From positions 1-46,581 of the forward strand of contig WQZU01000007.1 of assembly GCA_009780575.1 (NCBI GenBank): a DNA stretch of 46,581 nucleotides, in the 5' to 3' direction. The first letter of the stretch is position 1. Every line of letters starts with the position of its first letter. The notes below the pieces were generated by a model, which was given only the letters and a program-made list of their open reading frames with translations, searched no databases and was not told the DNA's origin. This document shows positions 26,569 to 35,166 of the stretch, in pieces. A program made the translations under genes and the position numbers. The DNA is from Candidatus Methanomicula labiotermitis (GTDB lineage Archaea > Thermoplasmatota > Thermoplasmata > Methanomassiliicoccales > Methanomethylophilaceae).

Positions 26569-26610
26569 TTGTTATCTTATACTTTTATGTTTTAATAAAT
26601 AGGGTTAGCG

Positions 26611-27057
26611 TCATCTGCGGGCAACCGTCACATGGACGCCCTGGCTGCTCACAACCGTTATTTCGGTTCCGATCTCCAGCGGCTCACTGGATGTTGCGCT
26701 CCATGTGTCCGTGTCTATCCTGACCTTTCCTCTGATGTTCTCCGGGACCGTCCTTACCGTTACGACGCCGTTCCTTCCCACCAGGGAATCCGCAACGGTC
26801 GTTGTCGGAGGTTCCGGTTTTGCCAGGAACGAGTACATCTTTATTGTGCCTATGGTCACCGGCGCCGCTACGACAAGCGCAAGTACGGGGGACCACGGAC
26901 TGTACAGGAAGTCCGGGTACATGAACCCGATAAAACCGAGAATTACCAGGACCGTTCCCGGTATTATCAGGAATACGCCCGGCGAAAGTACTTCGGAGAG
27001 CATGAACAGTGCGCCTACGACTATCAGTATTATTGCAAACGTCTCTGCTTCTATCAT
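26611..27057 (-). CDS. NfeD-like membrane protein (short form)
   Basis: A 148-residue short NfeD: two or three membrane segments (about 8-29, 30-48, 57-75) followed by a C-terminal OB-fold (SLVGRNGVVTVRTVPENIRGKVRIDT...GTEITVVSSQGVHVTV). NfeD proteins partner with SPFH proteins, and the long forms carry a protease absent here. It starts 11 bases after the htpX stop with a GAGAGGT ribosome site, and the SPFH gene follows. The unit reads htpX-nfeD-SPFH. Confidence 0.87.
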   Translation of the reverse strand: MIEAETFAIILIVVGALFMLSEVLSPGVFLIIPGTVLVILGFIGFMYPDFLYSPWSPVLALVVAAPVTIGTIKMYSFLAKPEPPTTTVADSLVGRNGVVTVRTVPENIRGKVRIDTDTWSATSSEPLEIGTEITVVSSQGVHVTVARR

Positions 27058-27068
27058 TCACATACCTC

Positions 27069-27944
27069 TCAATAATCTTTCCCGGCCATCTGTTTGAGCC
27101 TTCTTATCCTTTCCTGCATCGGCGGGTGGGTGCTGAAAAGCCTTGCCGATCCTCTTCTTCCGCCGAGCGGGCTTGCGATCCACATGTGCGCGCTTGACGG
27201 GTTTTCCCCGGTCATCGGTCTTGCAATGTTGCCTCTCTCAAGTTTGTTCAGGGCGTTTGCGAGCGCCATCGGGTTGCTTATCATCTTGGCGCCCACCTCG
27301 TCCGCTTTGTACTCGCGGCTCCTGGATATTCCAAGCTGTATAAGTATCGCCGCGATCGGCAGCGTTAAGTAAATAAGGAGGCCGATCAGCAGTGAGGCGG
27401 AATCCCTCGATCTTCCGATGGAGGTCCAGAAGGCCACCCTTGCTATTATGGATATGGCACCGGCTATCGTTGCCGCAATGGACATCACCAATATGTCACG
27501 GTTCTTCACATGCGCAAGCTCGTGCGCCATCACTCCCCTCAGCTCTTCGTCGTTCAGAAGATCGAGCAGACCGGTCGTTGCGACGACCGCGGCGTTCTTC
27601 GGCCCTCTGCCCGTTGCGAACGCGTTCGGCGTCGGTGTGTTCGTTATGCCCACTTGCGGCATCGGGAGTCCCGCATGCATCGCTATGTTCTCCACGATGT
27701 TGTACAAACGCGGATGGTCCTCCCTCTGTATCAGTTTGACCTTGTGAGCCCTGAGCACGATCTTCTTTGAAAAGAAGAACGTGAACATGTTGATCGCCGT
27801 AGCGAGTATCAGGAACACGGCCATCAGCATGATCATGCTTTCTTGTGTACCGTCGAACATGAAGTGACTCAGGACTGCGCCTATACCCACGAACAGAAGC
27901 GTCAGCACCAGAAACAGCGTTGCGGTCCTTGCCATGTAACCCAT
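27069..27944 (-). CDS. htpX: HtpX-like zinc metalloprotease
   Basis: A 291-residue M48-family membrane protease. Two N-terminal membrane segments (about 8-28 and 35-59) precede the zinc site HELAH (141-145). The downstream glutamate in SREYKADEVGAK is the third ligand. Two further helices (about 155-175 and 183-205) lie between. It degrades misfolded membrane proteins; the SPFH/NfeD neighbours usually scaffold or restrain such proteases. A Shine-Dalgarno-like GGAGAGGGA precedes the ATG and a TATA-like CTATATAC lies about 50 bases upstream. Confidence 0.92.
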   Translation of the reverse strand: MGYMARTATLFLVLTLLFVGIGAVLSHFMFDGTQESMIMLMAVFLILATAINMFTFFFSKKIVLRAHKVKLIQREDHPRLYNIVENIAMHAGLPMPQVGITNTPTPNAFATGRGPKNAAVVATTGLLDLLNDEELRGVMAHELAHVKNRDILVMSIAATIAGAISIIARVAFWTSIGRSRDSASLLIGLLIYLTLPIAAILIQLGISRSREYKADEVGAKMISNPMALANALNKLERGNIARPMTGENPSSAHMWIASPLGGRRGSARLFSTHPPMQERIRRLKQMAGKDY

Positions 27945-28016
27945 TTTATTCCCTCTCCTATCGTTTTAACGAAGCTATTACGTCTCGGTATATAGAATTG
28001 ACCGTGCGCATCCGTA

Positions 28017-28778
28017 TCAAAAATGTATTTCCGTGCCCGCGTAAAATTCATTCACTCCTTTCAATCCGAGCCGTTCCCTGAGATACATCCTTTGATTATA
28101 CCCGGTACAATGGTTCAGATACAGCGAAGGATCTCCGTTCTCCTTCAGCATCTCGGCTATCTCATAGACATCATTTTTTTTCATTTTCTTCATGTGAAGG
28201 CCGCCTACTATCGCGGTTAACCTTCTATTCGTTCTTTCCTCCGTGTACGACATCAGCGACCTTATCCCGTGATGACAGCATCCGCATAACGCCGCCGTTG
28301 CGTTCTTTGTCATCAGAATAAGTGAGTTCTCGTTCACATCTGCATCGTCATCCGAGACATTCCCGGTAATAAAGAGGCTGCCGCTCAGCTGCGTCCATTC
28401 GCCGATCGTGACGATATTCATTTTCCCGCGCGCTTCATCGGACATCTTCGGAATACCGTCTGCAGGCCGGAAGAGTCCGGCCTTGGCACCCGTATGCGGC
28501 GGCGTTATGACGTCTATGATCTCACTTCTTTTCTCAAGGAATCTCTCAAGCCCGCCCGTGTGGTCCTTGTGCATATGCGATATGACTATGCGGTCGACCG
28601 AGTCCGGATCCACCTCAAGATGCTCGAGGTTGTGCATCAGATATCTGCCGCGCATTCCCGTATCGAACAGTGTGCGCTCGCCGTCGACGTCCACGATCAT
28701 TGCCAGGCCTCTGGCGCCTATCAGCGGCGTTCCGACATTTGCACCCTCATCATAAACGCTGAGCACCTTTGCCTTCAT
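28017..28778 (-). CDS. metallo-beta-lactamase-fold hydrolase (COG1237 type)
   Basis: A 253-residue MBL-fold hydrolase. It has the metal motif SHMHKDHTGG, the upstream LFDTG strand, a CGCCHHGI histidine region, GGLHMKK, and the C-terminal YAGTEIHF ending typical of COG1237. Members include enzymes related to beta-ribofuranosylaminobenzene 5'-phosphate synthase-like and dihydropteroate-linked proteins, but the substrate of this group is mostly unknown. It is the downstream gene of a minus-strand pair with the glycosyltransferase. Confidence 0.82.
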   Translation of the reverse strand: MKAKVLSVYDEGANVGTPLIGARGLAMIVDVDGERTLFDTGMRGRYLMHNLEHLEVDPDSVDRIVISHMHKDHTGGLERFLEKRSEIIDVITPPHTGAKAGLFRPADGIPKMSDEARGKMNIVTIGEWTQLSGSLFITGNVSDDDADVNENSLILMTKNATAALCGCCHHGIRSLMSYTEERTNRRLTAIVGGLHMKKMKKNDVYEIAEMLKENGDPSLYLNHCTGYNQRMYLRERLGLKGVNEFYAGTEIHF

Positions 28779-28813
28779 GCGTCATCGTAGCGTGAACACA
28801 TGTAAAATATTAT

Positions 28814-29941
28814 TCATGCTCGCCGCTTAGCTTCAATCACTTCTTCATACAACGATAGATAAGCATCTATCGACCTCGGTATTGAGAATTCTTCCGCCGT
28901 TCTTCTTGCATTCATGCCGACCGACGGATCCGATGAAAGACATTTCATTATCGCTTCGGCGCATCCTTTCGGCGTTGCGTCGTACATGTATCCGTTCACG
29001 CCGTCCTCTATGTAATCGACGAACGCCCTTGCGTTCGGACAGGCGACCGGGAGGCCGCACGCCATTGCATTGAGTATCGTCAGACATTGCGCTTCGTACA
29101 CGGAGGATGATGCGGCGGCGTCTGCCGCCGCATAGAACAGCGGCAGTTCCTCGTCGCTCACGAATCCTGTGAAGATGACCCTTTCATTCAATCCTTTCCT
29201 TTCCGCCATTTCTTTCAGGGTTTCCTCAAGCGTTCCCTTTCCGACCACTAGAAGAACGATGTTCTCATCGAGTTCCGCAAAAGCTTCGATCAGTATGTCT
29301 ATACGCTTTTCCGGGCACAGACGGCCTACGTGTATTATCACTTTCCTCTCATCCAATCCGTATCTGGATCTTATCGTTGATCCGTCAATATCCGGTTTGA
29401 ACGTCTCCGTGTTCACGCCTGTCGGTATCACGCGTATGTTCGCTTTCACACCGTTCTCCGTCAGTTCGTTTGCGACCGACCGCGTCTGCGCGACCGTGGC
29501 GTCCGCCCTTTTGAAAACATTCCGGAAGTACGTCCATCCCACGTTCTCCGCGAGTTCCGGATCTATCGGCGAATAATCCCGGAGCATGTTCCACACCGGC
29601 GTATGGAACGTCACTACCGCCGGTTTCCCGAGTATCTTTGCGCTTGCGACTCCGCGTACCGCCATGAATGCGAAACCGTGTACGTTTATCACGTCCGCAT
29701 TGAATTCCTTCAGTTCGAAGATGCTGTCCGACGGTATCACCGGCAGATAATAATCAAAATTCCTGAATTTCTTAGAAGGTATGTAGTGAACGCCGTCCAT
29801 CCTTTGCTCCTTCCCCGGATCGGGAGCGATCAGCAGCACATCGTGTCCGCGTTCCCTCAGACCGTTCCAAAGGATGTCTATCGCTTCAACAACGCCGTCC
29901 CTTATCGGATGGTGCGAGTCTACCAGCATGGCTATTCTCAT
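28814..29941 (-). CDS. GT4-family glycosyltransferase
   Basis: A 375-residue GT-B fold retaining glycosyltransferase. The N-terminal acceptor domain opens MRIAMLVDSHHPIRDGV and contains VTFHTPVW. The C-terminal nucleotide-sugar domain has VIIHVGRLCPEKRID and the motif region SSSVYEAQCLTILNAMACGLPVA. The usual EX7E motif is altered: E283 is kept but the second glutamate position is N291. It resembles archaeal mannosyl- or diglucosyl-lipid transferases, possibly for glycolipids; the acceptor is not predictable. The 132-base gap before the next gene shows no clear element. Confidence 0.85.
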   Translation of the reverse strand: MRIAMLVDSHHPIRDGVVEAIDILWNGLRERGHDVLLIAPDPGKEQRMDGVHYIPSKKFRNFDYYLPVIPSDSIFELKEFNADVINVHGFAFMAVRGVASAKILGKPAVVTFHTPVWNMLRDYSPIDPELAENVGWTYFRNVFKRADATVAQTRSVANELTENGVKANIRVIPTGVNTETFKPDIDGSTIRSRYGLDERKVIIHVGRLCPEKRIDILIEAFAELDENIVLLVVGKGTLEETLKEMAERKGLNERVIFTGFVSDEELPLFYAAADAAASSSVYEAQCLTILNAMACGLPVACPNARAFVDYIEDGVNGYMYDATPKGCAEAIMKCLSSDPSVGMNARRTAEEFSIPRSIDAYLSLYEEVIEAKRRA

Positions 29942-30073
29942 TGTTTATCGTATGGGGTGCGTGCGCATAATCCTTTCTCTGCCTGAACTGTAATGAAAAA
30001 CGCAAAGCGTGCCCGCATCCGATGCCTTCGAGGCTGTTTTGCGTGTCTGGTGACATCCGCCGTAAATTGAATC

Positions 30074-31447
30074 TCATGCGCCGTACATCATGTCCAGCGT
30101 TACAAGGGAAACTCCTTCAACTTCTGCTGTGTCCGTGAGGTCGTCGTCGAATCCGGACCTGGAGAATATAGCGTAGCGCTTGACGTCGAATCCTTTGACG
30201 TAGCCTGCGTTCTCCTTCAATCGTTCCAGATTCCCCGCGCCGGCCGGTCTGTTCGTGAACTTGCATTCGGCGAAAAGTCCCTCCGTCCTCCCCTTCTTTC
30301 CGACGGAGCCTATCAGGTCCACTTCCGCATTCACATCCTTTGACGGCGATCCCCACCATTTTCCCGTCAGCGGATATCCCATCCTTTCCTTCACATACTG
30401 TGCGCACATGGTCTCGAACACCCGCCCCATGTAGCTCGGGAACTCTGCCTCCAGGTTTCCGGAGGTCTCTTCCGGAGAGGCTCCGGATAAGACCTGTCTG
30501 CGCCCCGCCACCATCTGATAATAGAAACGGAACAGATTATCCGACAGGTAGTATCTGCTGCGCCTTTCAGCGTTCTCATTCAATGGCATAACTTTCTCAA
30601 CATAGCCGAGATCTATCAGATCATCAAGGTACCTCGATGTTTCGGCGGCCGCGATCCCCGAGCGGTCGGATATCTCGCCGATCCTCGTCAGGCCCCTGGC
30701 CATGGCTTCGATTATATCATTGTACTTTTTAGGGTTCTTCAGCTCCTGCAGGATCAGAGACTCCGGTTCCGATGACATCACGGAACCTTCCGAGAAGAAT
30801 TCCTTTTCCATTATCCTGAATATGTTCTCTTTACCGGAGAACTTTCTCAGATAGAGAGGGATGCCTCCGACCGCCCCGTATACGCATGCTTTTTCGTAAT
30901 TACTGCGGCCTTCAAGGAATTCCGCGGATTCGCGGTAGTCCATGGGTCTTATGTGCATTTCATGTGTTCTTCGTCCGTAAAGCGGACTTTCATACCCGAG
31001 CACTTGGCGTTTCATGAACCCCATGGACGAACCGCACAGGATCAAAAACAATTTTGTATTCTTTGCGATACGGTCTATGAACACCTGCAGCGCGCTGATT
31101 ATGTCCTCATCGGATTCCGCGAAATAGGGGAACTCGTCTATTACCAGCACGAGCCTCTCGTCGGCGTTGTCCGCGATCATCCTGAAGAGATCATCGAAAT
31201 ACAGCATCTTTTCGTCCTTGTTACCGAAAGTGTCTTTAACGATCTCGTTGAATAGTCTCACATTGGAATTTCCCTTGGTGCGTCTGGCGCTGAAGAATAT
31301 GGCGCGTTTTCCTTCCAGGAACTTTTCTATGAGTGCGGTTTTTCCCACTCTGCGGCGGCCGTATATCGCTATGAATTCAAAATCGCTCCCGGCGTACAAC
31401 CGGTCCATCAGTTCCAGTTCCTTCTTTCTTCCGATGAATCCGTCCAT
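30074..31447 (-). CDS. archaeal ATPase with C-terminal DUF234
   Basis: A 457-residue STAND/AAA-like ATPase of the archaeal expansion. Walker A is GRRRVGKT (30-37) and Walker B VLVIDEFPYF (100-109). FLILCGSSMGFMKRQVLG follows, then a winged-helix region (RIGEISDRSGIAAAETSRYLDDLIDLGYV) and a DUF234 nuclease-like domain with EVDLIGSVGKKGRTEGLFAECKF. The family is lineage-expanded and its role unresolved; defence or element maintenance has been suggested. It is a different subfamily from the DUF4143 ATPase at 21397, yet both sit behind repeated palindromes. Tandem 17-bp sites lie 13 bases upstream of its ATG. Confidence 0.9.
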   Translation of the reverse strand: MDGFIGRKKELELMDRLYAGSDFEFIAIYGRRRVGKTALIEKFLEGKRAIFFSARRTKGNSNVRLFNEIVKDTFGNKDEKMLYFDDLFRMIADNADERLVLVIDEFPYFAESDEDIISALQVFIDRIAKNTKLFLILCGSSMGFMKRQVLGYESPLYGRRTHEMHIRPMDYRESAEFLEGRSNYEKACVYGAVGGIPLYLRKFSGKENIFRIMEKEFFSEGSVMSSEPESLILQELKNPKKYNDIIEAMARGLTRIGEISDRSGIAAAETSRYLDDLIDLGYVEKVMPLNENAERRSRYYLSDNLFRFYYQMVAGRRQVLSGASPEETSGNLEAEFPSYMGRVFETMCAQYVKERMGYPLTGKWWGSPSKDVNAEVDLIGSVGKKGRTEGLFAECKFTNRPAGAGNLERLKENAGYVKGFDVKRYAIFSRSGFDDDLTDTAEVEGVSLVTLDMMYGA

Positions 31448-31459
31448 ACGAAGACATTA

Positions 31460-31504
31460 ATTACAAAATTTATAATTGTTTTGATTTATTACAAATTTTG
31501 TAAT
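31460..31504 (-). promoter_or_regulatory. tandem 17-bp palindromes upstream of the DUF234 ATPase
   Basis: 31460-31476 reads ATTACAAAATTTATAAT and 31488-31504 reads ATTACAAATTTTGTAAT. The second is a perfect palindrome (8+1+8) and the first has one mismatch. Starts are 28 bases apart. The pair spans the expected promoter of the ATPase gene (start 31447), and the first includes a TATA-like TTTATAAT. Confidence 0.6.
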
Positions 31505-31545
31505 TGAGTATTTTCATACATCTTGAATGACCGCCATCCTCTCGG

Positions 31546-32379
31546 TCAGCGTTCGAACATCCTGTCCGGAATGTCGCGGCCGATCTTCCACGCAGTTTCC
31601 TGCGTCATCTCTCCGGATTCCAGAAGACCCGTCACCTTTTTCGGGACCGTGTTCACGGACATCACCGCACCCGGCCTTTCCGGATCGTCTATGTAGTCCG
31701 TTTCCAGCATGAACCTGTCGCCTTTCCCGAGCGCTTCGCGTATCGCCTTCTTCGATGCGGGTATCGACGGCATCACGCCATACGTCTCATCATCGCGGAC
31801 GAGCGGCGGAGAGAAATGTTTTATCACTTTACCGGGTGACAGTGATACGGATTTCGCCATACCGGACAGTTCTTTCATAAGCTCCGGGGACCCGGATTCG
31901 CTGTGTATTATCACCGGACGGTCGTTCTCCGCCGCCAGTTCCATTCCGTACACGAGTATCCGGTCCGACGCTTCCTTTATCTCCTTTGAAACGATAAAAT
32001 GCGGTCTTCCGATCTCTCCTATCGCATCCGCCTTCCCGGATGCGACGAGTTCTGCGGCCATTTTCATGCCTTTCATCATGAGCTCTTCCGCCCTCTCGGG
32101 TCCGAAACGCTCTGCCAGCGGCAGTAACAGTATAGGATACGGGCCGACGGCAACGTTCACCTTCAGCTCGGTCCTCTCCCTTGCCAGATCTGCCATTGAC
32201 AGCGTTATGCCGTATGATCTCATGAAATCATCCGCGCCTGATATCTTAACTTCACTGTACGGCAGCGTTACCAGCGTAAGACCCGTTCCCCCGGAATTCT
32301 CGAATTCCTTCAAGGCATCAACATTCCGGCCTCCCGGGCTCAGATGGATATGATTGTCATATATCGGTACTCGTTCCAC
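31546..32379 (-). CDS. TatD-related metal-dependent hydrolase (COG1099)
   Basis: A 277-residue TIM-barrel hydrolase of the archaeal COG1099 family. The metal-binding start YDNHIHLSPGGRN, AIGEIGRPHF, PVIIHSES, IKHFSPP and LETDYIDDP are the barrel-end motifs expected for an amidohydrolase/TatD-type metal site. The family's substrate is unknown; TatD relatives are nucleases. It diverges from priS with about 50 bases between starts, so it may be co-regulated with the primase gene. Confidence 0.83.
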   Translation of the reverse strand: MERVPIYDNHIHLSPGGRNVDALKEFENSGGTGLTLVTLPYSEVKISGADDFMRSYGITLSMADLARERTELKVNVAVGPYPILLLPLAERFGPERAEELMMKGMKMAAELVASGKADAIGEIGRPHFIVSKEIKEASDRILVYGMELAAENDRPVIIHSESGSPELMKELSGMAKSVSLSPGKVIKHFSPPLVRDDETYGVMPSIPASKKAIREALGKGDRFMLETDYIDDPERPGAVMSVNTVPKKVTGLLESGEMTQETAWKIGRDIPDRMFER

Positions 32380-32431
32380 GCCCGAATAATGCGGACAATG
32401 TAATTATACGTTGTTCGATGCTACATATCCG

Positions 32432-33664
32432 ATGGACCAGAATTCACGGTTTATGATCAAGGCGTTCAGGAAGTATTACAAAGGCAACGCCCCTGTCCTG
32501 CCGGAACGGTTCGGAAGAAGGGAATTCGGGTTCATGTTCTTCGACCGTACGTTCGTTCAGAGACATTTGGGATTCCCCAGGGCCGACGATATACGGAGAT
32601 TCCTGATATCCCAGGTTCCGGCGCATTGTTACTACTCCACCGCTTACTATCGGGACCCTTCGGCACCGACCATGGATGACAAGACATGGCTGGGCGCCGA
32701 TCTGATCTTTGACCTTGATGCGGACCATCTGACCGGTGCGGACAAGATGACGTACGCTGATATGCTGGAACGTATCAAAAGAGAGATGATGAATCTCGTG
32801 GACTCGTTCATATGCGGCGACTTTGGGTTCGATGAGAAGGAAGTGAGCATCGTGTTCTCCGGAGGAAGGGGATACCATGCGCATGTATCGTCACCAAAGG
32901 TGCTGACGCTCGGACCTCCGGAGCGCAGGGAGATCGTCGATTACGTTACGTCAAAGGGATTGAGCATCGATTGGGCCTTCCCTAGAAAGGAGACGGCGAC
33001 ATCCGCCGTGAACATCGGTAAACAGAAGCTCACTAACTACACCACAGACCGGCTCGTTCCCGGACCGGACTCGGGAGGATGGAGGCTCAGGATGAGAGGA
33101 GGACTTTCGACGGTCACTGAAGATATTCTTTCAATGGATCCCAAGGAACTGAAGAAAAGATATCCGAGTGTTGAGAAGACCGCGGACAGGACCTTGCTGA
33201 CCGTAAGGAGTGATGTCGGATCTTCAAAAAATTCGCTGTTCGAAAGGAACACCATGGCCGCACTCACTAAAAAGAGCCAGGAGATAATTCTGAAAATATT
33301 GACGGAAGATGTCATCATTTCACTGGCGGGCGAGGTGGATGAACCCGTCACCGCGGATGTGAAAAGACTGATACGTCTTCCCGGCTCGGTTCACGGGAAG
33401 AGCGGGCTTCGCGTGACTCCGCTGTCACGCAACGAACTGGATGAATTCGACCCGCTGAGAGATGCGGTCCCCGCGGAATATTCGCACGATCCCGTGAAGA
33501 TAACCATGAAACGCGATTCCGAGATCACGATACTCGGCGAAAGGATGCCCCTCAGAGGCGAGACGGAGGTTCCGGAGTATGCGGCCGTTTTCCTGATAGG
33601 CAGGAAGATGGCCGACTTCGGCCATACTGCCGATCAATGCAGCAGCATGTCCTTTCCTCAATGA
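32432..33664 (+). CDS. priS: DNA primase small (catalytic) subunit PriS
   Basis: The catalytic subunit of archaeo-eukaryotic primase, 410 residues from the ATG at 32432. The frame is open to a TTG at 32411, but a TATA-like block (ATTATACG) lies at about 32402-32409, just before that TTG, favouring the ATG and a short leader. The catalytic metal aspartates are in LIFDLDADH (about 94-98). IVFSGGRGYHAHV follows, and a later aspartate and basic residues lie in the second half (RLIRLPGSVHGKSGLRV). The VPEYAAVFLIGRKMA block is the usual C-terminus, with about 17 extra residues. Its last 113 bases overlap the convergent radical SAM gene. Confidence 0.93.
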   Translation: MDQNSRFMIKAFRKYYKGNAPVLPERFGRREFGFMFFDRTFVQRHLGFPRADDIRRFLISQVPAHCYYSTAYYRDPSAPTMDDKTWLGADLIFDLDADHLTGADKMTYADMLERIKREMMNLVDSFICGDFGFDEKEVSIVFSGGRGYHAHVSSPKVLTLGPPERREIVDYVTSKGLSIDWAFPRKETATSAVNIGKQKLTNYTTDRLVPGPDSGGWRLRMRGGLSTVTEDILSMDPKELKKRYPSVEKTADRTLLTVRSDVGSSKNSLFERNTMAALTKKSQEIILKILTEDVIISLAGEVDEPVTADVKRLIRLPGSVHGKSGLRVTPLSRNELDEFDPLRDAVPAEYSHDPVKITMKRDSEITILGERMPLRGETEVPEYAAVFLIGRKMADFGHTADQCSSMSFPQ

Positions 33665-34454
33665 TCTCCATGCCGTTCTCCTCTGCCCATGATATTGTTC
33701 TGCGTGAAGGGTTTGCGATCTTCCTTACTCCGGCTTCAATGCATCTGATCTCAAGATCGCGGTGTACGCGCGGTCGCATGCATCCAAGCGTCACATCGAA
33801 CCCCCGTTCTTTCAGCATACGGACCGCATCGACGACCGCGCCCTCGGGTATCAGCGTATCCTCCGTCATTGTCCCTTTGGTGGGAACAAGCGCAAGAAGT
33901 ATGACATTCCGAAGTCCTCTGCTCTTCACCAGATCTGCCGACATTGTCAGGTCAGCGATCCCAAAACCGGCCGTCAGGTGCGCCGCCGGTCTTCCGCCCG
34001 CGCTGATGATCGTGTCCAGCATATCCGAATAAGCAGACGGTGCCGCATCGAGGTTAAGGATGTTCTTTATTATGTCCGGGTCCTGGTGCACATCCGCCGA
34101 GAACACTGCGCCGGCGGCCGCCAAGCGTTCCGCATCATCTTTATTTAAAAAACCGGTGTGCACATTGACGCTCAGCCCGTTCTTCGAAGCGTATTCGATC
34201 GCTTCGATCGCACGCATGACAGGGACGCTGCCTTTCACGTCGCATCCGCCGCTCACGAGCATCCCCGTTCCGCCGGATGATATCAGATCATTGACCATAT
34301 CGATCATCGGTCCGTTCTCGGCGTTTATCATACTTTTAAGATGCGCGCCCCTGCAGTGCTCGCACATCTGATCGCATTTTATTCCGGTAACCGACAGTGC
34401 GGGGAACGACCTCCCGGGCATATATATCGTTAATACGTCGCCGACATAGCTCAT
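33552..34454 (-). CDS. radical SAM protein, biotin-synthase-like (COG1856)
   Basis: A 300-residue radical SAM enzyme. The cluster motif is CDQMCEHC (C27, C31, C34; CX3CX2C). It is followed by GMLVSGGCDVKG, VHTGF, FSADVHQD and HLTAGFG barrel strands, and a late LGCMRPR segment. It belongs to the group annotated as biotin synthetase homologues in archaea. Some radical SAM proteins of this general type act in lipoate synthesis in other archaea, but no lipoate gene is here. The C-terminal 38 residues lie over the 3' end of priS and look low-conservation (CCCIDRQYGRSR...). Confidence 0.82.
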   Translation of the reverse strand: MSYVGDVLTIYMPGRSFPALSVTGIKCDQMCEHCRGAHLKSMINAENGPMIDMVNDLISSGGTGMLVSGGCDVKGSVPVMRAIEAIEYASKNGLSVNVHTGFLNKDDAERLAAAGAVFSADVHQDPDIIKNILNLDAAPSAYSDMLDTIISAGGRPAAHLTAGFGIADLTMSADLVKSRGLRNVILLALVPTKGTMTEDTLIPEGAVVDAVRMLKERGFDVTLGCMRPRVHRDLEIRCIEAGVRKIANPSRRTISWAEENGMEIIEERTCCCIDRQYGRSRPSSCLSGKRPHTPEPPSRL

Positions 34455-34516
34455 TTCAATACAAAATGACCAAAAGCTTTATTCAATAGATATAACTCAT
34501 CGTCTCGGTAGTTGCA

Positions 34517-34747
34517 ATGAAAGGTTTCCGAGCAAAGGGTTCCTTCAAGGACAAAAGAAAAAGACAAGATTTCACCGTTGAAGTAGCGGCTGAGAGCGCA
34601 GACGCCGCGAGGGAGAAGATCCTGTCCAACCTGGGCAGCAGGCACAAACTCAAAAGATGGGAGATATCCATCGACGATCTGACGGAGCTTGCGCGGGAAG
34701 ACATAACGGATCACCTCGTACAGTACGAGGTCGGTGAAGTGAAATGA
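34517..34747 (+). CDS. rplX: 50S ribosomal protein LX (L18Ae/eL20)
   Basis: A 76-residue archaeal large-subunit protein homologous to eukaryotic eL20. It is recognised by MKGFRAKGSF, the AADAAREKILSNLGSRHKLKR-like core and the end HLVQYEVGEV. It is first in the classic archaeal order LX-prefoldin alpha-ftsY, and its stop overlaps the pfdA start as ATGA. AT-rich TATA-like blocks lie at 34479-34500 in the 62-base divergent gap with the radical SAM gene. Confidence 0.93.
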   Translation: MKGFRAKGSFKDKRKRQDFTVEVAAESADAAREKILSNLGSRHKLKRWEISIDDLTELAREDITDHLVQYEVGEVK

Positions 34748-35160
34748 ATGATGACGAGCTCCGTCAGGCGCTTTCCACATTAGATGTTTACAAAATGCAA
34801 ATGGATACGCTGGCGCAGCAGGTGCAGATATTCCAGCAGGCGCTGGAAGAGTCCGTGCGTGCCAGAGAGACCATGAGAGCGTTCCTCAACGCTAAAGAGG
34901 GTGATGATCTTTTGATACCGGTAGGAGCGTCATCGTTCGTGGCCGCCAAGGCCACCGGCAGCGACAAAGCGATCGTCGGTATCGGAAGCAGGATATCGGT
35001 TGAAAAGAGCCTTGATGATGCGGTCGCCTACTTGGAAGACACTGTGAAAGAGATATCCGAGGCTTTGAGAAGAGCGGGAGAGTCCATCACGGAGACGGAG
35101 ACGCGCGCAAGGGATCTCTCCATGGCCGTCCAGCATGAATACCAGAGAAGACAGCAGTGA
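34744..35160 (+). CDS. pfdA: prefoldin alpha subunit
   Basis: The alpha subunit of the archaeal prefoldin/GimC hexamer, a co-chaperone that passes unfolded proteins to the thermosome. 138 residues: an N-terminal coiled coil (about 1-45), a central beta hairpin pair (DLLIPVGASSFVAAKAT, KAIVGIGSRISVEKSLDDAVAYLE), then a C-terminal coiled coil. Overlaps LX by four bases and ends six bases before ftsY. Confidence 0.93.
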   Translation: MNDDELRQALSTLDVYKMQMDTLAQQVQIFQQALEESVRARETMRAFLNAKEGDDLLIPVGASSFVAAKATGSDKAIVGIGSRISVEKSLDDAVAYLEDTVKEISEALRRAGESITETETRARDLSMAVQHEYQRRQQ

Positions 35161-35166
35161 GCTCAG

